In this document: in pieces, positions 30,640 to 42,151 of the stretch | Layout: every line of letters begins with the position of its first letter | Position numbering within the stretch: position 1 is the stretch's first letter | Assembly (NCBI RefSeq): GCF_035046485.1 | Contig: NC_085137.1 | Span: forward strand, 339,750,505 to 339,814,504 | Source of the DNA: Aedes albopictus | Taxonomy: Eukaryota; Arthropoda; Insecta; Diptera; Culicidae | Direction: 5' to 3' | DNA: 64,000 nt | The notes under the pieces: generated by a model | What the model was told of the DNA's origin: nothing | The model's input: the letters and a program-made list of their open reading frames with translations, nothing else | The model's database searches: none | Position numbers and translations under genes: made by a program

Positions 30640-32130
30640 CCAATTTTCGCCGATTCATTGTAATTTTTTAATCATCGTAAAATGAATTTTAAAAAAGTTC
30701 CTGAAAGCTTGAAACTTGAAGATTTTTTTGATATGCTCAGCTCAAAATCGACAAAATAGTCACTTACACCCCCTTGAATCTGGGCCCCTTCCCTTGCCGG
30801 AGAAAACGTCACATTAAAAAATAGCTAGGTCATTTTTAACTTAATAATTTTGTTTATTATTTTTTCTTTCTGAATTTTGATTGTTCATTAAAACTACAAT
30901 AATAAAGCTATTTTTGTATTTGATTATACATTATGTCAGCTTTTGAAATTAACCGAATTCCAGTTTCACTAGTTCACATTCTTCGTGATCCTACGCAGTC
31001 GCTACCTTTACAAAGCAAATTTTGGAATATTTAGCAGCAGGGAGCAAACGCTGTAAAAATTAAACATTCCCCCCAGGCAACGGCCCGATCGGATGGATGG
31101 ACCTTTGCATTTGCTCTTCCGATTGTAAAACCCCCTCTGCACTCGTTCTTAGTGGCGTTTCTCTATTTAACAAGATAAAGTTATAATTATTTGTTCGGCT
31201 TTATGGCTCGGTTTCTTTGTGTTTTGAATTTCTGTTTTCATTCTGCAGAATTTTGAAAGTTTTCCTTTGTTTTTGCTTTATGGCAAAACACGAACCGAAA
31301 TGATTGATGCCTCCGGTGGGCTTCAAGGTCTGTCTCTGTTGCTGCTGCTGCTGCTGCTGCTCTGCTGTAGCCCTTTGGCAATTTGAAGAATTACCTTTGA
31401 ACAGAGCACACGCGAAACCCATTTGCAGTTTTACGACACAAACCTTAAAAGTCCATTACCAATTTCGGGGCTAGTAGTAAAATATTTCCATCTCTACCGG
31501 TCAGCAGCTACCGTGTTCAGCACGACTCATCTTCAGTGACGTGAAAACCTGTTTTTTATTTATTGCGGGGATGGGGATAGAATAGAGTGGGATCGTAGAA
31601 TTAAGCCCCCGCGGTCCGTCGGTTCGATGCTAGGTATGTTTGATTTTGAGTGCCCGCTGGTTTGGGGATTGTGTAAGCGATCACGTCTAACTTGGATTAA
31701 AACATCATTGATTCCATAATTACCTTCATTCAGATCATGCGAATGCCACTGTTTGTTAGTAGAAAAAAGTTTCGCTGAAAGATTTTTTTAATATTTTGCG
31801 TCCTATTTCCTTCCTATGTTCCTTTTGAAGTACCTCAATTAAAGTACCATAAAAGAAGATGAAGCCCCACCCCCTTTTCCACTGCATTCATTAAACTCCT
31901 CTGAAACATCTTGTAGTCGTCCTGGAACTTCTACTTTTTCTCCACTAAGCAACAAGAAGGAAACCCTTTCTTGACTTTCCCGATCTAGCCCTAAACCGCT
32001 AAATCAATTATCTCCCCGATATTGCTACGCAGAGGGACTAGTGCAGTTCGCTTCCTAGTCTTCGTGACGGTCTTCGTGACTCGCGCTTCTAGGAAGAAAC
32101 CAAAGCATGGCGCGCTAATTTCCTTCATCT
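30640..32130. other. Single-copy-looking DNA, no gene assigned
   Basis: No palindromes or LINE sequence. It includes a CTG run and a CpG-containing stretch (31.5-32.1 kb). A 73-codon minus-strand frame spans the CTG run (poly-Q), but no splice sites or conserved flank support it. Confidence 0.4.
31336..31367 (+). repeat. (CTG)n microsatellite
   Basis: About nine CTG triplets with one interruption on either side; reads as CAG on the minus strand. Confidence 0.85.
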
Positions 32131-32303
32131 TTTTCTTGTCGTAACGTTCCAACTGGGACTAAGTCTGCTTCTCAGCTCCGTAGTAGTGTTCTACGAGCAC
32201 TTCCTCAGTTATTAATTGAGAGCTCTCTCTGCCAACGACCATTTTGCCGGAGTATACCGTGAGGCAGGCACGAAGATACTCTATGTCCAAGGAAGTCATC
32301 ATC
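32131..32303 (-). mobile_element. Feilai-like SINE, 3' part
   Basis: The minus strand reads ACTTCCTTGGACATAGAGTA, then AATTAATAACTGAGGAAGTG, GCTGAGAAGCAGACTTAGTC and CCCAGTTGGAACGTTACG, the body and tail of a very common Aedes tRNA-derived SINE (recognised from memory). The tRNA head is missing, so it is 5'-truncated. Confidence 0.75.
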
Positions 32304-32691
32304 AGCTTCCTGAATGATTTAACCAATCCCTGTGTCCACGGAAGGCGGGCGATCAACACCAGCTCTGGTTCCAGATGCACTGACAATATCAGGATACTGC
32401 ATGCAGCGTTGACGTTCATCTGGTAGAGTTAAGCTTACATCGCAGAGGGACGTGCCGACATGAGACCTTCGTCTACCTCCGGCCGTTCCGGGGACCATTT
32501 TCCATGCCTCATGACAACGGCATTTGTTGGTTGTTCGAGCCCGTATGAAGTTGATCATCAATATTAACTTCTTTTCTCGATCATCCTAGATAGCTGCGTA
32601 GTGTTGGTAGCGGTTGCCTCAACTGTCTTAAAAAGAGGTGACCCCTAATTCATGATGTGATGCGGTTATATCCTTACCGTGCCTACACAGA
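32304..32691. other. No gene recognised
   Basis: Minus-strand frames (60-80 codons) show no recognised domain. It may belong to an unidentified retroelement. Confidence 0.35.
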
Positions 32692-32962
32692 TAAAAATAA
32701 TGACATTTACACGTCATGTAAACTTAATTTTAGTAATGTAAACTTAGTGTTATGATGGTTTACATGATATATAATGTAAATTTACGTTATATGTCATGTA
32801 AAAACTCAGAGTCATGCTGAATTACATAACATATAATGGAAGTTTACATGCTATTTCATGAATTTTACATGATATGTCATGTAAACTTCAGTGATATCCC
32901 ACCCTCCAATTATGTGCATCATATGTCACAGAACTTTACACTCTTTTTTCGATCTGTGTAGG
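32692..32962. mobile_element. MITE with iterated TCATGTAAAC motifs
   Basis: Ends CCTACACAGATAAAAATAA and TTTTTTCGATCTGTGTAGG are inverted repeats. Inside, TCATGTAAAC or its complement TTTACATGA occurs at least eight times in both orientations with ATATGT/ACATAT spacers. Confidence 0.8.
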
Positions 32963-33419
32963 AATGAATGGCTAGGGGGCTCCAATAAAAACCTAGCCGC
33001 TAACGAAGCCTGTGGAGTATCAGGGCACCCTCTACAGTATTTTTCTCTTACTGCGCTAACCGGAGCAAAGGGGCAGTGGACCTTGTGTTTCTCCGCAACA
33101 ATCAGCTGTCCTTTTTATAATCTTAAACTTGTGACTAAATAAGGGCGGGACTATGAAGATGTTGTTGATTAGTTTAACCATTCAAGACGCGCGCTGTTGT
33201 AAAAAGCACAACACTGACAAAAATCTCACTCGTTGTATACAGCACGAGCGCGGTGCTGTTTTAGGTTCCAACAGGTGCACGCCCTGAAAGTTTAAATTTT
33301 CACCTACATATATGGTTTTGCGTTGGGGGTGGAAGCTCAGATAAAACATTATTTCCTGGTCCATTAAAAACAACACCCCCGGCGAAGACTGGCACTTGAG
33401 CCTAGCTATCTAGCAATGT
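32963..33419. other. No gene seen
   Basis: Flank between the MITE and LINE-B; GCGCGCTG and GAGCGCGGTGCTG motifs near 33190-33260 only. Confidence 0.4.
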
Positions 33420-35403
33420 AGTTGGAGGAAATGCCAATGCAGAACCCGTAGCTTCCGGGAAGGTAAGCCCAGCTCCTTGGGTTAGTGGGTTGGTGTCAGG
33501 CCCTGCGAGCCAGCCGTAAAAAGACTAGCACCGAAAAGTCAACAAGAGAAGAATGCGAACCGATACCAATGGCGGCGACCACAGCGACGAAAAGGGACTT
33601 GCGATTGGAAGCTCGGTACGTGGAACTGCAGATCTCTCAACTTCATCGGGAGCACCCGCATACTCGCCGATATGCCGAAGGACCGCGGGTTCGGAATCGT
33701 AGCGCTGCAGGAGGTGTGTTGGACAGGATCCGTGGTGCGAACGTTTAGAGGTAATTATACCATCTACCAGAGTTGCGGCAACACACGTGAGCTGGGAACA
33801 GCTTTTATAGTGATTAGCGAGATGCAGAGGCGCGTGATCGGTTGGCCGATCGACGAAAGAATGTGCAGGTTGAGGATCAAGGGCCGATTCTTCAACATCA
33901 GCATAATAAACGTGAACAGCCTTCACTCCGGAAGCACTGATGATGACAAGACGCATTTTACGCGAAGCTCGAACGCGAGTACGATCGCTGCCCAAACCAC
34001 GACGTCAAGATCATCATAGGGGACCTAAACGCTCAGGTAGGCCAGGAGGAGGAATTCAGACCGACGATTGGAAAGTTCAGCGCCCACCAGCTGACGAACG
34101 AAAATGGCCCACGCCTCATCGATTTCGCCGCCTCCAAGAACATGGCCATTCGTAGCATCTTCTTCCGGCACAGCCTCCCGTATCGGCACACCTGGAGATC
34201 ACCACAACAAACGGAATCGCAAATCGACCACGTTCTGATTGATGGACGGCACTTCTCCGACATTATCAACGTCAGGACCTATCGTGGCGCTAATATCGAC
34301 TCTGATCACTACCTGATGATAGTTGAACTGCGCCCAAAACTCTCCGTTATTAACGTTATTAAGCGGCCGCCCCGGTACGATCTAGAGCGACTGAAGCAAC
34401 CGCATACGCGCAGAATCTCGAGGCAGCGTTGCCGGACAGCCATCAACAACGCAGCTGAGAGCACCATCGGGTACGTGGAACGGAGTCGACGAAACGATAG
34501 GTTCGACGAGGAGTGCAGAGCGGTTCTGGAGGAGAAGGACGCAGCGCGAGCGGTAATGCTGGAACCCGACCCGACAGAATGTGGAGCGATACAGACAGAA
34601 GCAGAAGCAGCAGACCCGTCTTTTCCGGGAGAAAAAGCGCCGCTTGGAAGAAGCGGAGTGTGAGGAAATGGAACTGCTGCGCCGTTCGCAAGAAACACGT
34701 GAGTTCTACCAGAAGCTCAACGCATCCCGAAAAGGCTACGTGCCGCAAGCCGAAATCTGCAGGGATAAGGACGCGAGCCTCCTGACGGACAAACGTGAGG
34801 TGATCGAAAGGTAGAAGCAGCACTTCGACGAGCACCTGAATGGCGAAGAGAATGTAGGCACGGGGGATCAAAGCAGCGGAGGAAATGACTATGATGGTGC
34901 AACAGAGAACGGGAACGAATCAACTCCCACGCTAAGGGAAGTTAAGGATGCCGTCCACCAGCTCAAAAACAACAAAGCGGCTGGTAAGGACGATATCGCA
35001 GCAGAGCTCATCAAGATGGGCCTGGAAAAGTTGACCACCTGTCTGCACCAGTTAGTAGTCAGGATCTGGGAAATCAAACAGCTACCGGAGGAGTGGAAGG
35101 AAGGGATAATCTGTCCCATCCACAAGAAAGGCGACAAGTTAATGTGTGAGAACTTTCGAGCCATCACCATTTTGAATGCCGCCTACAAAGTGCTATCTCA
35201 GATCATCTTCCGTCGTCTTTCATCTAAAGTAAATGAGTTCGTGGGAAGTTACCAAGCCAGTTTCATCGACGGCCGGTCGACAACGGACCAGATCTTCACC
35301 GTACGGCAAATCCTCCAGAAGTGCCATGAACACCAGGTCCCAACGCACCACCTGTTCATCGATTCCAAGGCGGCATACGACAGTATCGACCGCACAGTAT
35401 CCA
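33420..35403 (+). pseudogene. LINE-B copy 1: leader, endonuclease, partial RT
   Basis: A plus-strand non-LTR retrotransposon in several broken frames. In order: GC-rich leader; endonuclease motifs GFGIVALQEVCW (catalytic E), GDLNAQVG split by a frameshift near 33990, ESQIDHVLIDGRHFSDI and DSDHYLMIVELR; a basic linker (EEMELLRRSQETREFYQKL); RT start PEEWKEGIICPIHKKGD and NFRAITILNAAYKVLSQIIF; finally HHLFIDSKAAYDSIDRT. It ends abruptly there, before the YxDD box, against an inverted second copy. At least four frame breaks; inactive. LINE clade not assigned. Confidence 0.9.
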
Positions 35404-37890
35404 TCTGGGCAGCATTCAAAACAGTGATCGCCCTGAAGTTCTCACATTCCAAATGGTCGCCTTTCTTGTGAATGGGGCAGATTACCCCTTCCTTCCACTC
35501 CTCCGGTAGCTGTTCGGTTTCCCAGATCCTGACTATCAGCCGATGCAGACAGGTGGCCAACTTTTCTGGGCCCATCTTGATGAGTTCAGCTGCGATACCA
35601 TTCTTACCAGCTGCTTTGTTGGTTTTGAGCTGGTGAATGGCATCCTTAACTTCCCTCAGCGTGGGAGTTGGTTCATTTCCGTCCTCCGCTGCACTGGTGT
35701 CGTCGTGTCTTCCGTTGCCGTGGGCTCCCGTGCCTACGTTCTCGACGCCGTTCAGGTGCTGATCGAAGTGCTGCTTCCACCTTTCGATCACCTCACGTCC
35801 GTCCGTCAAGAGGCCTCCGTCTTTATCCCTGCATATTTCGGCTCACGGCACGAAGCCGTTGCGGGATGCGTTGAGCTTCTGATAGAACTTCCGTGTTTCT
35901 TGGGAACGGCACAGCAGTTCCATTTCTTCACATTCCGCTTCTTCCAGGCGGCGCTTTTTCTCCCGAAAGAGGCGGGTCTGCTGTTTCCGCTTCTGTTTGT
36001 AACGTTCCACGTTCTGTCGAGTCCCTTGCTGCAGCATTACCGCCCTCGCTGCGTTCTTCTCCTCCAAAACCGTTCTGCACTCTTCGTCGAACCATTCGTT
36101 CCGTCGATTCCGTTCCACGTACCCGATGGTGCTCTCGGCTGCGTCGTTGATGGCTGCTTTCACTGTACTCCAGCAGTCCTCTAGAGGGGCCTCATCGAGC
36201 TCGCCCTCGTCTGGCAACGCGTCTTCGAGATTCTGCGCGTATGCTGAGGCGACATCCGGTTGCTTCAGTCGCTCTAGGTTGTACCGTGGCGGTCGCCGGT
36301 ACCGTACATTGTTCATGACGAAGAGTTTTGGGCGCAGTTTGACCATCACCAGATAGTGGTTGGAGTCGATGTTGGCGCCACGATAGGTCCTGACGTCGAT
36401 AATGTCGGAGAAGTGCCGTCCGTCAATCAGAACGTGGTCGATTTGAGATTCCGTCTGCTGTGGTGATCTCCAGGTGTAACGATAAGGGAGGCTGTGTTGG
36501 AAAAAGGTGCTACGTATGGTCATATTTTTGGAGACGGCGAAATCAATGAGTCGTAGGCCGTTTTCGTTCGTCTGCTGGTGGGCGCTGAACTTACGAATTG
36601 TGGGTCTGAATTCCTCCTCCTGGCCTACCTGAGCGTTCAAATCTCCTATGATGATCTTGACGTCGTGGCTTGGGCAGCGATCGTACTCCACGGCGTGTGT
36701 ATGGGAAAGGTTTATAACAAAAAAATAGGCATCGTCAAATTTTTCGCTATTCAAAAATAGAGGCTTTCAGCTTTCATTTGCACGGTCCCTCAAAAAAATC
36801 CACCGAGGGATCTCGAACAACTTTTTCAGAATACTGTTTTTCCCCATACAAAATGAACGGTTCCAAATTAATCCCTATTTCTACTTAACAAACATACCCA
36901 ATTTTTGTATGAAAAAGTTCCCCCGATGGAATATTTCGATGTTGGGCTTGAATGAAAGCTAGAAGCGTCAACTTTCACGTAACGTAAAAATTAGCGATGC
37001 CTATTTTTTTGTAATAAATTTCTTCTACCAGACACACCGTGACTCGCGTTCGAGCTGCGCGTAAAATGCGTCCTTGTCATCATCAGTACTTCCGGAGTGT
37101 GGGCTGTGCACGTTTATTATGCTGAAGTTGAAGAATCGGCCCTTGATCCTCAACCTGCACATTCTTTCGTCGATCGGCCACCAACCGATCACGCGCCTCT
37201 GCATATCACCCATCACGATGAAAGCTGTTCCCAGCTCGCGTGTGTTGCCGCAGCTCTGGTAGATGGTATGATAACCTCTAAACGATCGCACCATGGATCC
37301 TATCCAACACACCTCCTGCAGCGCTACGATGCCGAACCCGCGGTCCTTCAGTAGATCGGCGAGTATGCGGGTGCTCCCAATGAAGTTGAGAGATCGGCAG
37401 TTCCACGTACCGAGTTTCCAATCGCAAGTCCTTTTTGTTCGCTGGGGTCGTTGCCGTTGGTCTCGGTTCGTATTATTCTGTTGCTGATTTTCCGTTACAA
37501 TGGTTTTTTACGGCTGGCTCGTAGGGCCTGACACCAACCCCCTACTTTCCGGAGGACCATAGTGCACAGTTGAGCTTAGAGTCCTTCCCTGGCACTCGGA
37601 CGTAAATCAGCCGCCCCTAACATGGGAATCAGACGCTGATGTGAGCCGCTCCTCCTGGAGAACAGACGCTCAGGTTTGCCAAAGCAAACCCCCCCTTTCC
37701 TGTCAGCCTACGACCAAAGTTCCCACCGGGGTTGGTTACCCGATCTTCCCTAAGGTTGCTCATAGTTTCCGGCCGGTACCGCGTGGAGGTAGGGATAGGA
37801 GTTGCTGGGCAGAGGCTAGTGGATCACAATGGGATCTGAATTGCGCAGCATACCCAGCCTTTACCGTGCCCACAGCAGGCATACCACAGT
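35404..37890 (-). pseudogene. LINE-B copy 2: inverted, RT-truncated
   Basis: On the minus strand: leader (37890 to about 37430), endonuclease (MCWIGSMVRSFRGYHTIYQS, RLRIKGRFFNFSIINVHSP), interruption by a MITE, then IIIGDLNAQVGQEEEFRP, SQIDHVLIDGRHFSDI and a SNH where SDH is required, the linker, and RT PEEWKEGVICPIHKKGDHLE up to FRAITVLNAA, where it stops at the junction with copy 1. The two copies share about 1.9 kb in opposite orientation. The catalytic His-partner Asp is lost and frames are broken. Confidence 0.9.
36689..37041. mobile_element. 353-bp MITE with CACGG(C/T)GTGT ends
   Basis: Long imperfect inverted repeats: CACGGCGTGTGTATGGGAAA...CAAAAAAATAGGCATCG at the left and the complement at the right. 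Target duplication ACTC (36685-36688, 37042-37045) in LINE-B copy 2; removing the insert restores GATCGTACTCGCG as in copy 1. CAC- ends with 4-bp duplication would suit a Chapaev-type element; this class is inference. Confidence 0.8.
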
Positions 37891-37894
37891 GTTA

Positions 37895-38075
37895 TTTTTA
37901 CATATATCATATATAATATACCAAAAAATATCGACATTTTGAATGGCGCTTACGTCACTTTGCAGAATTACGGCAGTATAGCCCAAGTGGCTTTAGTCCT
38001 AGAACCTTACATTCGTAAGGCAGCATCCATTTATTACGTAACGCTAAAATCGACATTTTCTACGGTCTGTGAAGA
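37895..38075. mobile_element. MITE-like fragment, ATTACGTAACGC family
   Basis: AAAATATCGACATTTTGAAT at the left and GCTAAAATCGACATTTT at the right with TTACGT motifs inside; GCATCCATTTATTACGTAAC is related to the end at 17.93 kb. Borders uncertain. Confidence 0.5.
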
Positions 38076-38079
38076 TCAC

Positions 38080-39380
38080 ACGAGGTTCCTCTTGGTGGAA
38101 CTCTGGTCTGGCGATGCTCAGGAAACAATATAGAAAGAGTTGGAACAGACGACGTTCAGCTGGATCAGAGGCTTTCAGGTCGGCTCGCAAGGCCTACAAG
38201 AAAGCTCCCCGGTCTGCTAAACGATCCGGCTGGAAAAAAACCTCTGTAAAAATGTTTCCAGTTTCAGTGAAGTCAGTCGATTAAACAAAATCATTGCAAA
38301 ATCTAAGTATTTCCCACTTTTGTTGAATTGGGAAAAAGTTATCCTTGCTAGAAGTGACCTTGCAATCGCTTGTAGTTTTCCATATAGAACATTTTCCACG
38401 AAATTCTCTTCCCGGGAAGAGTGGACATCTGGTTACCTGGAGAGAAATATTTTAGACGGCATCGTAAGTACACTGATAGTTCTCTTTTCGAAGGTCGAGC
38501 TGGTGCTGGTGTACATTCTCGTGTAGCCTTACTACATCAGCCTTACTCACTTGGTAGATACTGCACCATTTTTCAGGCCGAAATCTTTGTTCTTACATGC
38601 GAAACCACACGTGATGGGCAAAGTGATAGCCCGGCTGCCATTAAAGCACTTGATTCGGCCAGCTATAGGTTGAAATTTGTTAACGCTTGTCGAATTAAAA
38701 TCGAAAAGCTGAATTCAGCAAATGCTGATCGTCTTGTATGGGTATCTGGCCATTGTTTCATCGCTGGAAATGAAATGGATGATGAGTTAGTTCGCAATGA
38801 AGCATCACATGACTTCATTGGCCTTGAGCCAGCTATTCCGGTATCGAAGTGTTGGGTAAAGCTCCAGATCGACACCTGGGCTGCCAGTCAGCACAAACAA
38901 TGCTGGAATAGTTTGGAGTCATGTCGACAAATAAAAATGTATTGTACAGAGCCATCTCTAAGGGTGGCGACGTACACTACCCGTCATAAGTACGGACTCA
39001 CAAAAAGTATTGCAACAATATTGCATCACATTGACTCACCTTAGGACTTACAAAGATGCTGTCTTCAGCAAAGTTATTCAGAAGCCCAAAGGCAACAACT
39101 TTTCTGAAGGCGGCATTTTTATAGGTGTTCTGGTTTTTAAGAATATCGAGGTGAGTCAGGGTGATGCAATATTGTTGCAATACTTTTTGTGAGTCCGTAC
39201 TTATGACGGGTAGTGTATCTACAAATCATTCTAATCAGAATTCAGCATGCTGGTCAAAGCATTGACTGGCTACTGTCGACTCGGCGAATATTCAGCAAGT
39301 TGATTCATTTGCATTTGATAGTTGTGATTGTGGAACTTCGTACCATTTGATATGCAACTGTTCCGTTTTTTGGACAATTG
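38080..39380 (+). pseudogene. LINE-C: linker, RNase H domain and C-terminal Cys motif
   Basis: A plus-strand non-LTR relic. 38086-38300 encodes SWWNSGLAMLRKQYRKSWN and KKAPRSAKRSGWKK, the linker before RT in RNase H-bearing LINEs. RT is almost wholly deleted. From about 38465 a ribonuclease H domain keeps all four acidic residues: YTDSSLFEGRAGAG, FQAEIFVL, SDSPAAIKAL and VSGHCFIAGNEMDDELV. A MITE interrupts it at 38975. Beyond, frames give CDCGTSYHLICNC, the Cys/His motif that follows RNase H in such elements. Stops and frameshifts between the parts make it inactive. Confidence 0.85.
38975..39215. mobile_element. TA-flanked MITE, CACTACCCGTCATAAG ends
   Basis: Perfect ~55-bp inverted termini start CACTACCCGTCATAAGTACG; TA at 38973-38974 and 39216-39217. 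The interior has CTTCAGCAAAGTTATTCAGA and a GAAGGCGGCAT segment resembling the 138-bp array at 1.7-2.4 kb. A mariner-type insertion into LINE-C. Confidence 0.9.
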
Positions 39381-40544
39381 CGTTTCCGAGTACTCGGTAA
39401 AGAATTGTTTAGAGTCCATTGCATTTTCATCACCTTATACAACAAGCCTGTGCCTACTCCTCTTGGAACGAAAGGCGTTCGAAAGAAAGAGATGTGCACA
39501 AATTCGTCGAAATAAAAACATGAATGAACCCGGAAGGTATAATAACAACGTTTCAGCTACGCAGCCAGAGATCGAAAAGCCTAGCCTCAATATTTTTCCT
39601 CTGGCGTACTCCTATAGACAAATCTCAAAATAAATCGGAAAAAGAAAACCTCCCCACGCCGCGCCTGACCGGGCCAAGAAGACGCCGTGAATAGCCTTGA
39701 ATCAACCGGTAGACAACCGAAACAGTAGTGGAATCCAGCGGATCGGACGATTCGAACGTGGTGGTACCTACAACGAAAAAAAAAATAGAAATCACTTTCG
39801 GCGATATTGACCCTTCGAAAATTATATCAGAGATCCCGAAATGAATGAATAGCATCGCTACTTCCAGGGAGAGCGCACATACACACCGCGGAGAAACCGA
39901 GAGGTGCTCTAATTTGATTAATATTATGAGATAAAAAAACGCGGCTCGGTAGGTTCTTCGATTTCGTTCCGTTTGTTTGAGATTTGGATCGGTTTGCGTG
40001 TCCCGTCAGTGCGTCTCCATTGGGGTTCTTCCTCTGGGAACGCCTCCCGAAAAGTTATTTCGATTTTTTCCTCTTGTGCTTCGGTTATTCGATTTGTGTC
40101 AGATATTGGTTTACTTGCGAACTAAGGAAGCTGACAATGCACTAGATCAGTATACATATACGATCAAATTACACTTCTAGTGATTTTTGCTCAACGGATC
40201 ACTAATAGAGTCCAAATCCATTTGGGTAGGGGGACCTATTTTTGGCACTTGCTACTAGAACTCAGTAAATTTTAAACTAATTGATTTGTTTTTTTTTTGT
40301 TTGAGTGAATGTAATCAGTTTTGTATCTGTTAATTCCACCCTCTAATACTTATCCTTTGACAAATATGCGTATTTCGACTACCAATTGTAATCTTTCTCA
40401 GTGTTAGTTATTCACAATTGGCTTAACTTTTGAGACATTGTAAGATACGTAAAGTATATAACTATGTAATAAAAAACCAAGTCAATTGGTTTGAATTCTA
40501 ACTAGTTTCATTCGTTTTATAAATTTAAAGAGTAGGTACAATTT
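39381..40544. other. LINE-C 3' flank, then AT-rich DNA without genes
   Basis: 39.4-39.95 kb may be LINE 3' sequence (no diagnostic motif). 39.95-40.54 kb is AT-rich with nothing recognisable. Confidence 0.4.
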
Positions 40545-41228
40545 TAATTCAGATCCCATTGTGATAAACTAGCCGCTTTCCAGCAACTCCCCATCCCTAC
40601 TTCCTCGTGGTACCAGCCGGAAACTATGAGCAACCTTAGGGAAGATCGGATAACCAACCCCGGTGGGAAATTTGGTCGTAGGCTAACTGGGAAGGGGAGG
40701 CTTGCTTCGGCAAACCAAGCGTCTGTTCTCCAGGAGGAGCGGCTTACAACAGCATGTGATCGCCATGTTAGGGGTGGCTGATCAACGTCCGAGTGCCAGG
40801 GAAGGACTCTAAGCTCATCTGTGCACTATGGCCCTCCGGAAAGTACGGGGTTGGAGTCAGGCACTACGAGCCAGCCATAAAAAAAAAACATAGTAAAGGA
40901 AAATCAGCAACAGAATAATACGAACCGAGATCAACGGCAACGATCCCAGTGAGCAAAAAGGACTTGCGATTGGAAACTCGGTACGTGGAACTGCCGATCT
41001 CTCAACTTTATTGGGAGCACCCGCATACTCGCCGATCTATTGAAGGACCGCGGGTTCGGCATCGTAGCGCTGCAGGAGGTGTGTTGGGCAGGATCCATGG
41101 TGCGAACGTTTAGAGGTAATCATACCATCTATAATCATACCATCTACCAGAGCTGCGGCAACACACGCGAGCTTGGAACAGCTTTCATCGTGATGGGTGA
41201 TATGCAGTGATGCGTGATCGGTTGGTGG
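40545..41228 (+). pseudogene. LINE-B copy 3, 5' part
   Basis: Leader similar to the complement of 37.43-37.85 kb, then the start of the endonuclease frame (FGIVALQEVCWAGSMVRTFRG) and TRELGTAFIVMGDMQ, ending at GTGATCGGTTGGTGG. A 16-bp repeat (ATAATCATACCATCT) is duplicated at 41119-41150. The same LINE copy resumes at 44487 after two insertions. Confidence 0.85.
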
Positions 41229-41657
41229 CAGTGTGTAAAAAAATCGAAGGCTGAAAGTGAAGAATGACATTCTCATTTTTTCATTCGTGCTGGGCCACAA
41301 TCATTGTCAGCTGAATGACTCTCTTTTTTCATTCAATTCTCTGTCATGAATATTTTTTCGCACGTCGTAAAATGTCCAATTTCTGTTAACAGAAGCAAAA
41401 TCCGACTTAATGGACAAATAGAGCAAATAATTAGTATTGTAATTAACTACTATACACAAGTTTTGAGGCGATTGGAAAAATATTCGAGATTTACGGTCAG
41501 GTTATATTTCTCAGTGAAAATTGTCAGTGATAGAAAAAATGAATGAAACAGTGAGAAAATTCATTCACCAAAATTAATTTTATTTTGATCCCTCAGTTGA
41601 GAATCTTCAAAATTCACGTTGAATTTCACTCACTGAAAATGAAAATTTTAAACTCTG
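41229..41657. mobile_element. hAT-type MITE, 429 bp
   Basis: A perfect 8-bp repeat GTTGGTGG flanks it (41221-41228, 41658-41665). Ends CAGTGTGTAAAAAA and TTTTAAACTCTG are short inverted repeats beginning CAG, as usual for hAT. The interior is rich in ATTCATTC/GAATGAA motifs on both strands. No coding capacity. Confidence 0.8.
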
Positions 41658-41664
41658 GTTGGTG

Positions 41665-41992
41665 GAGAATGAGGGGCGCTACCCTACTCGCAGCAGCAGC
41701 AGAAAAAAGTATATCTCATTTGCCCAGAGAATAATGCAACCGCCGATTGCAGCATCCCAAATCTCTGTCTCTTTCCTCCATTTGATTTGCATAGAGAATC
41801 TTCTAGGCCTTCAGCCTTTTGTTTTGCTGAACTATATAAACCCCCCATATGAATAGCCAAATATAGTAGTACGAATTGAATTGTTAAAGTAACACGCGTC
41901 TTTTAATTCGATCCCGGTTCCCCCAAGTTCGCCGGTAGTTTGTCCGCCTTGTGAACCGTTTCCGCGCGCTTTTTCGGACCCTCACGCTTACA
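41665..41992 (+). repeat. 5' LTR of the BEL/Pao element (start eroded)
   Basis: Matches 44166-44486 from GAGAATGAGGGGCGCTACCC to CACGCTTACA. TATATAA (near 41833) may be its promoter box. Its first ~9 bases are replaced by the hAT target sequence GTTGGTGG. Confidence 0.85.
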
Positions 41993-41994
41993 TA

Positions 41995-42012
41995 TGGTCC
42001 TTCGTGCCGGAT
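41995..42012 (+). promoter_or_regulatory. Primer-binding site, tRNA-Tyr type
   Basis: TGGTCCTTCGTGCCGGAT two bases after the LTR end; complement of the tRNA-Tyr 3' end with one mismatch as I recall it. Confidence 0.55.
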
Positions 42013-42151
42013 CGCGAAAAATTCGCCGCGAACCGCGTTTTCTGTGACCGCTTGTGCCCGTAATTTGGCCCCGTCGCCGCCGTATCGGCCCCGAGTGCTT
42101 CTGCCATTTGGCATCTCAGTGGTGCAGAACAAGTGAGGTGTAAAACGATCA

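Noticed and set aside
31201..31422. Poly-Q protein on the minus strand
   Set aside because: The Q-run is a CAG microsatellite; no flanking domain or splice context.
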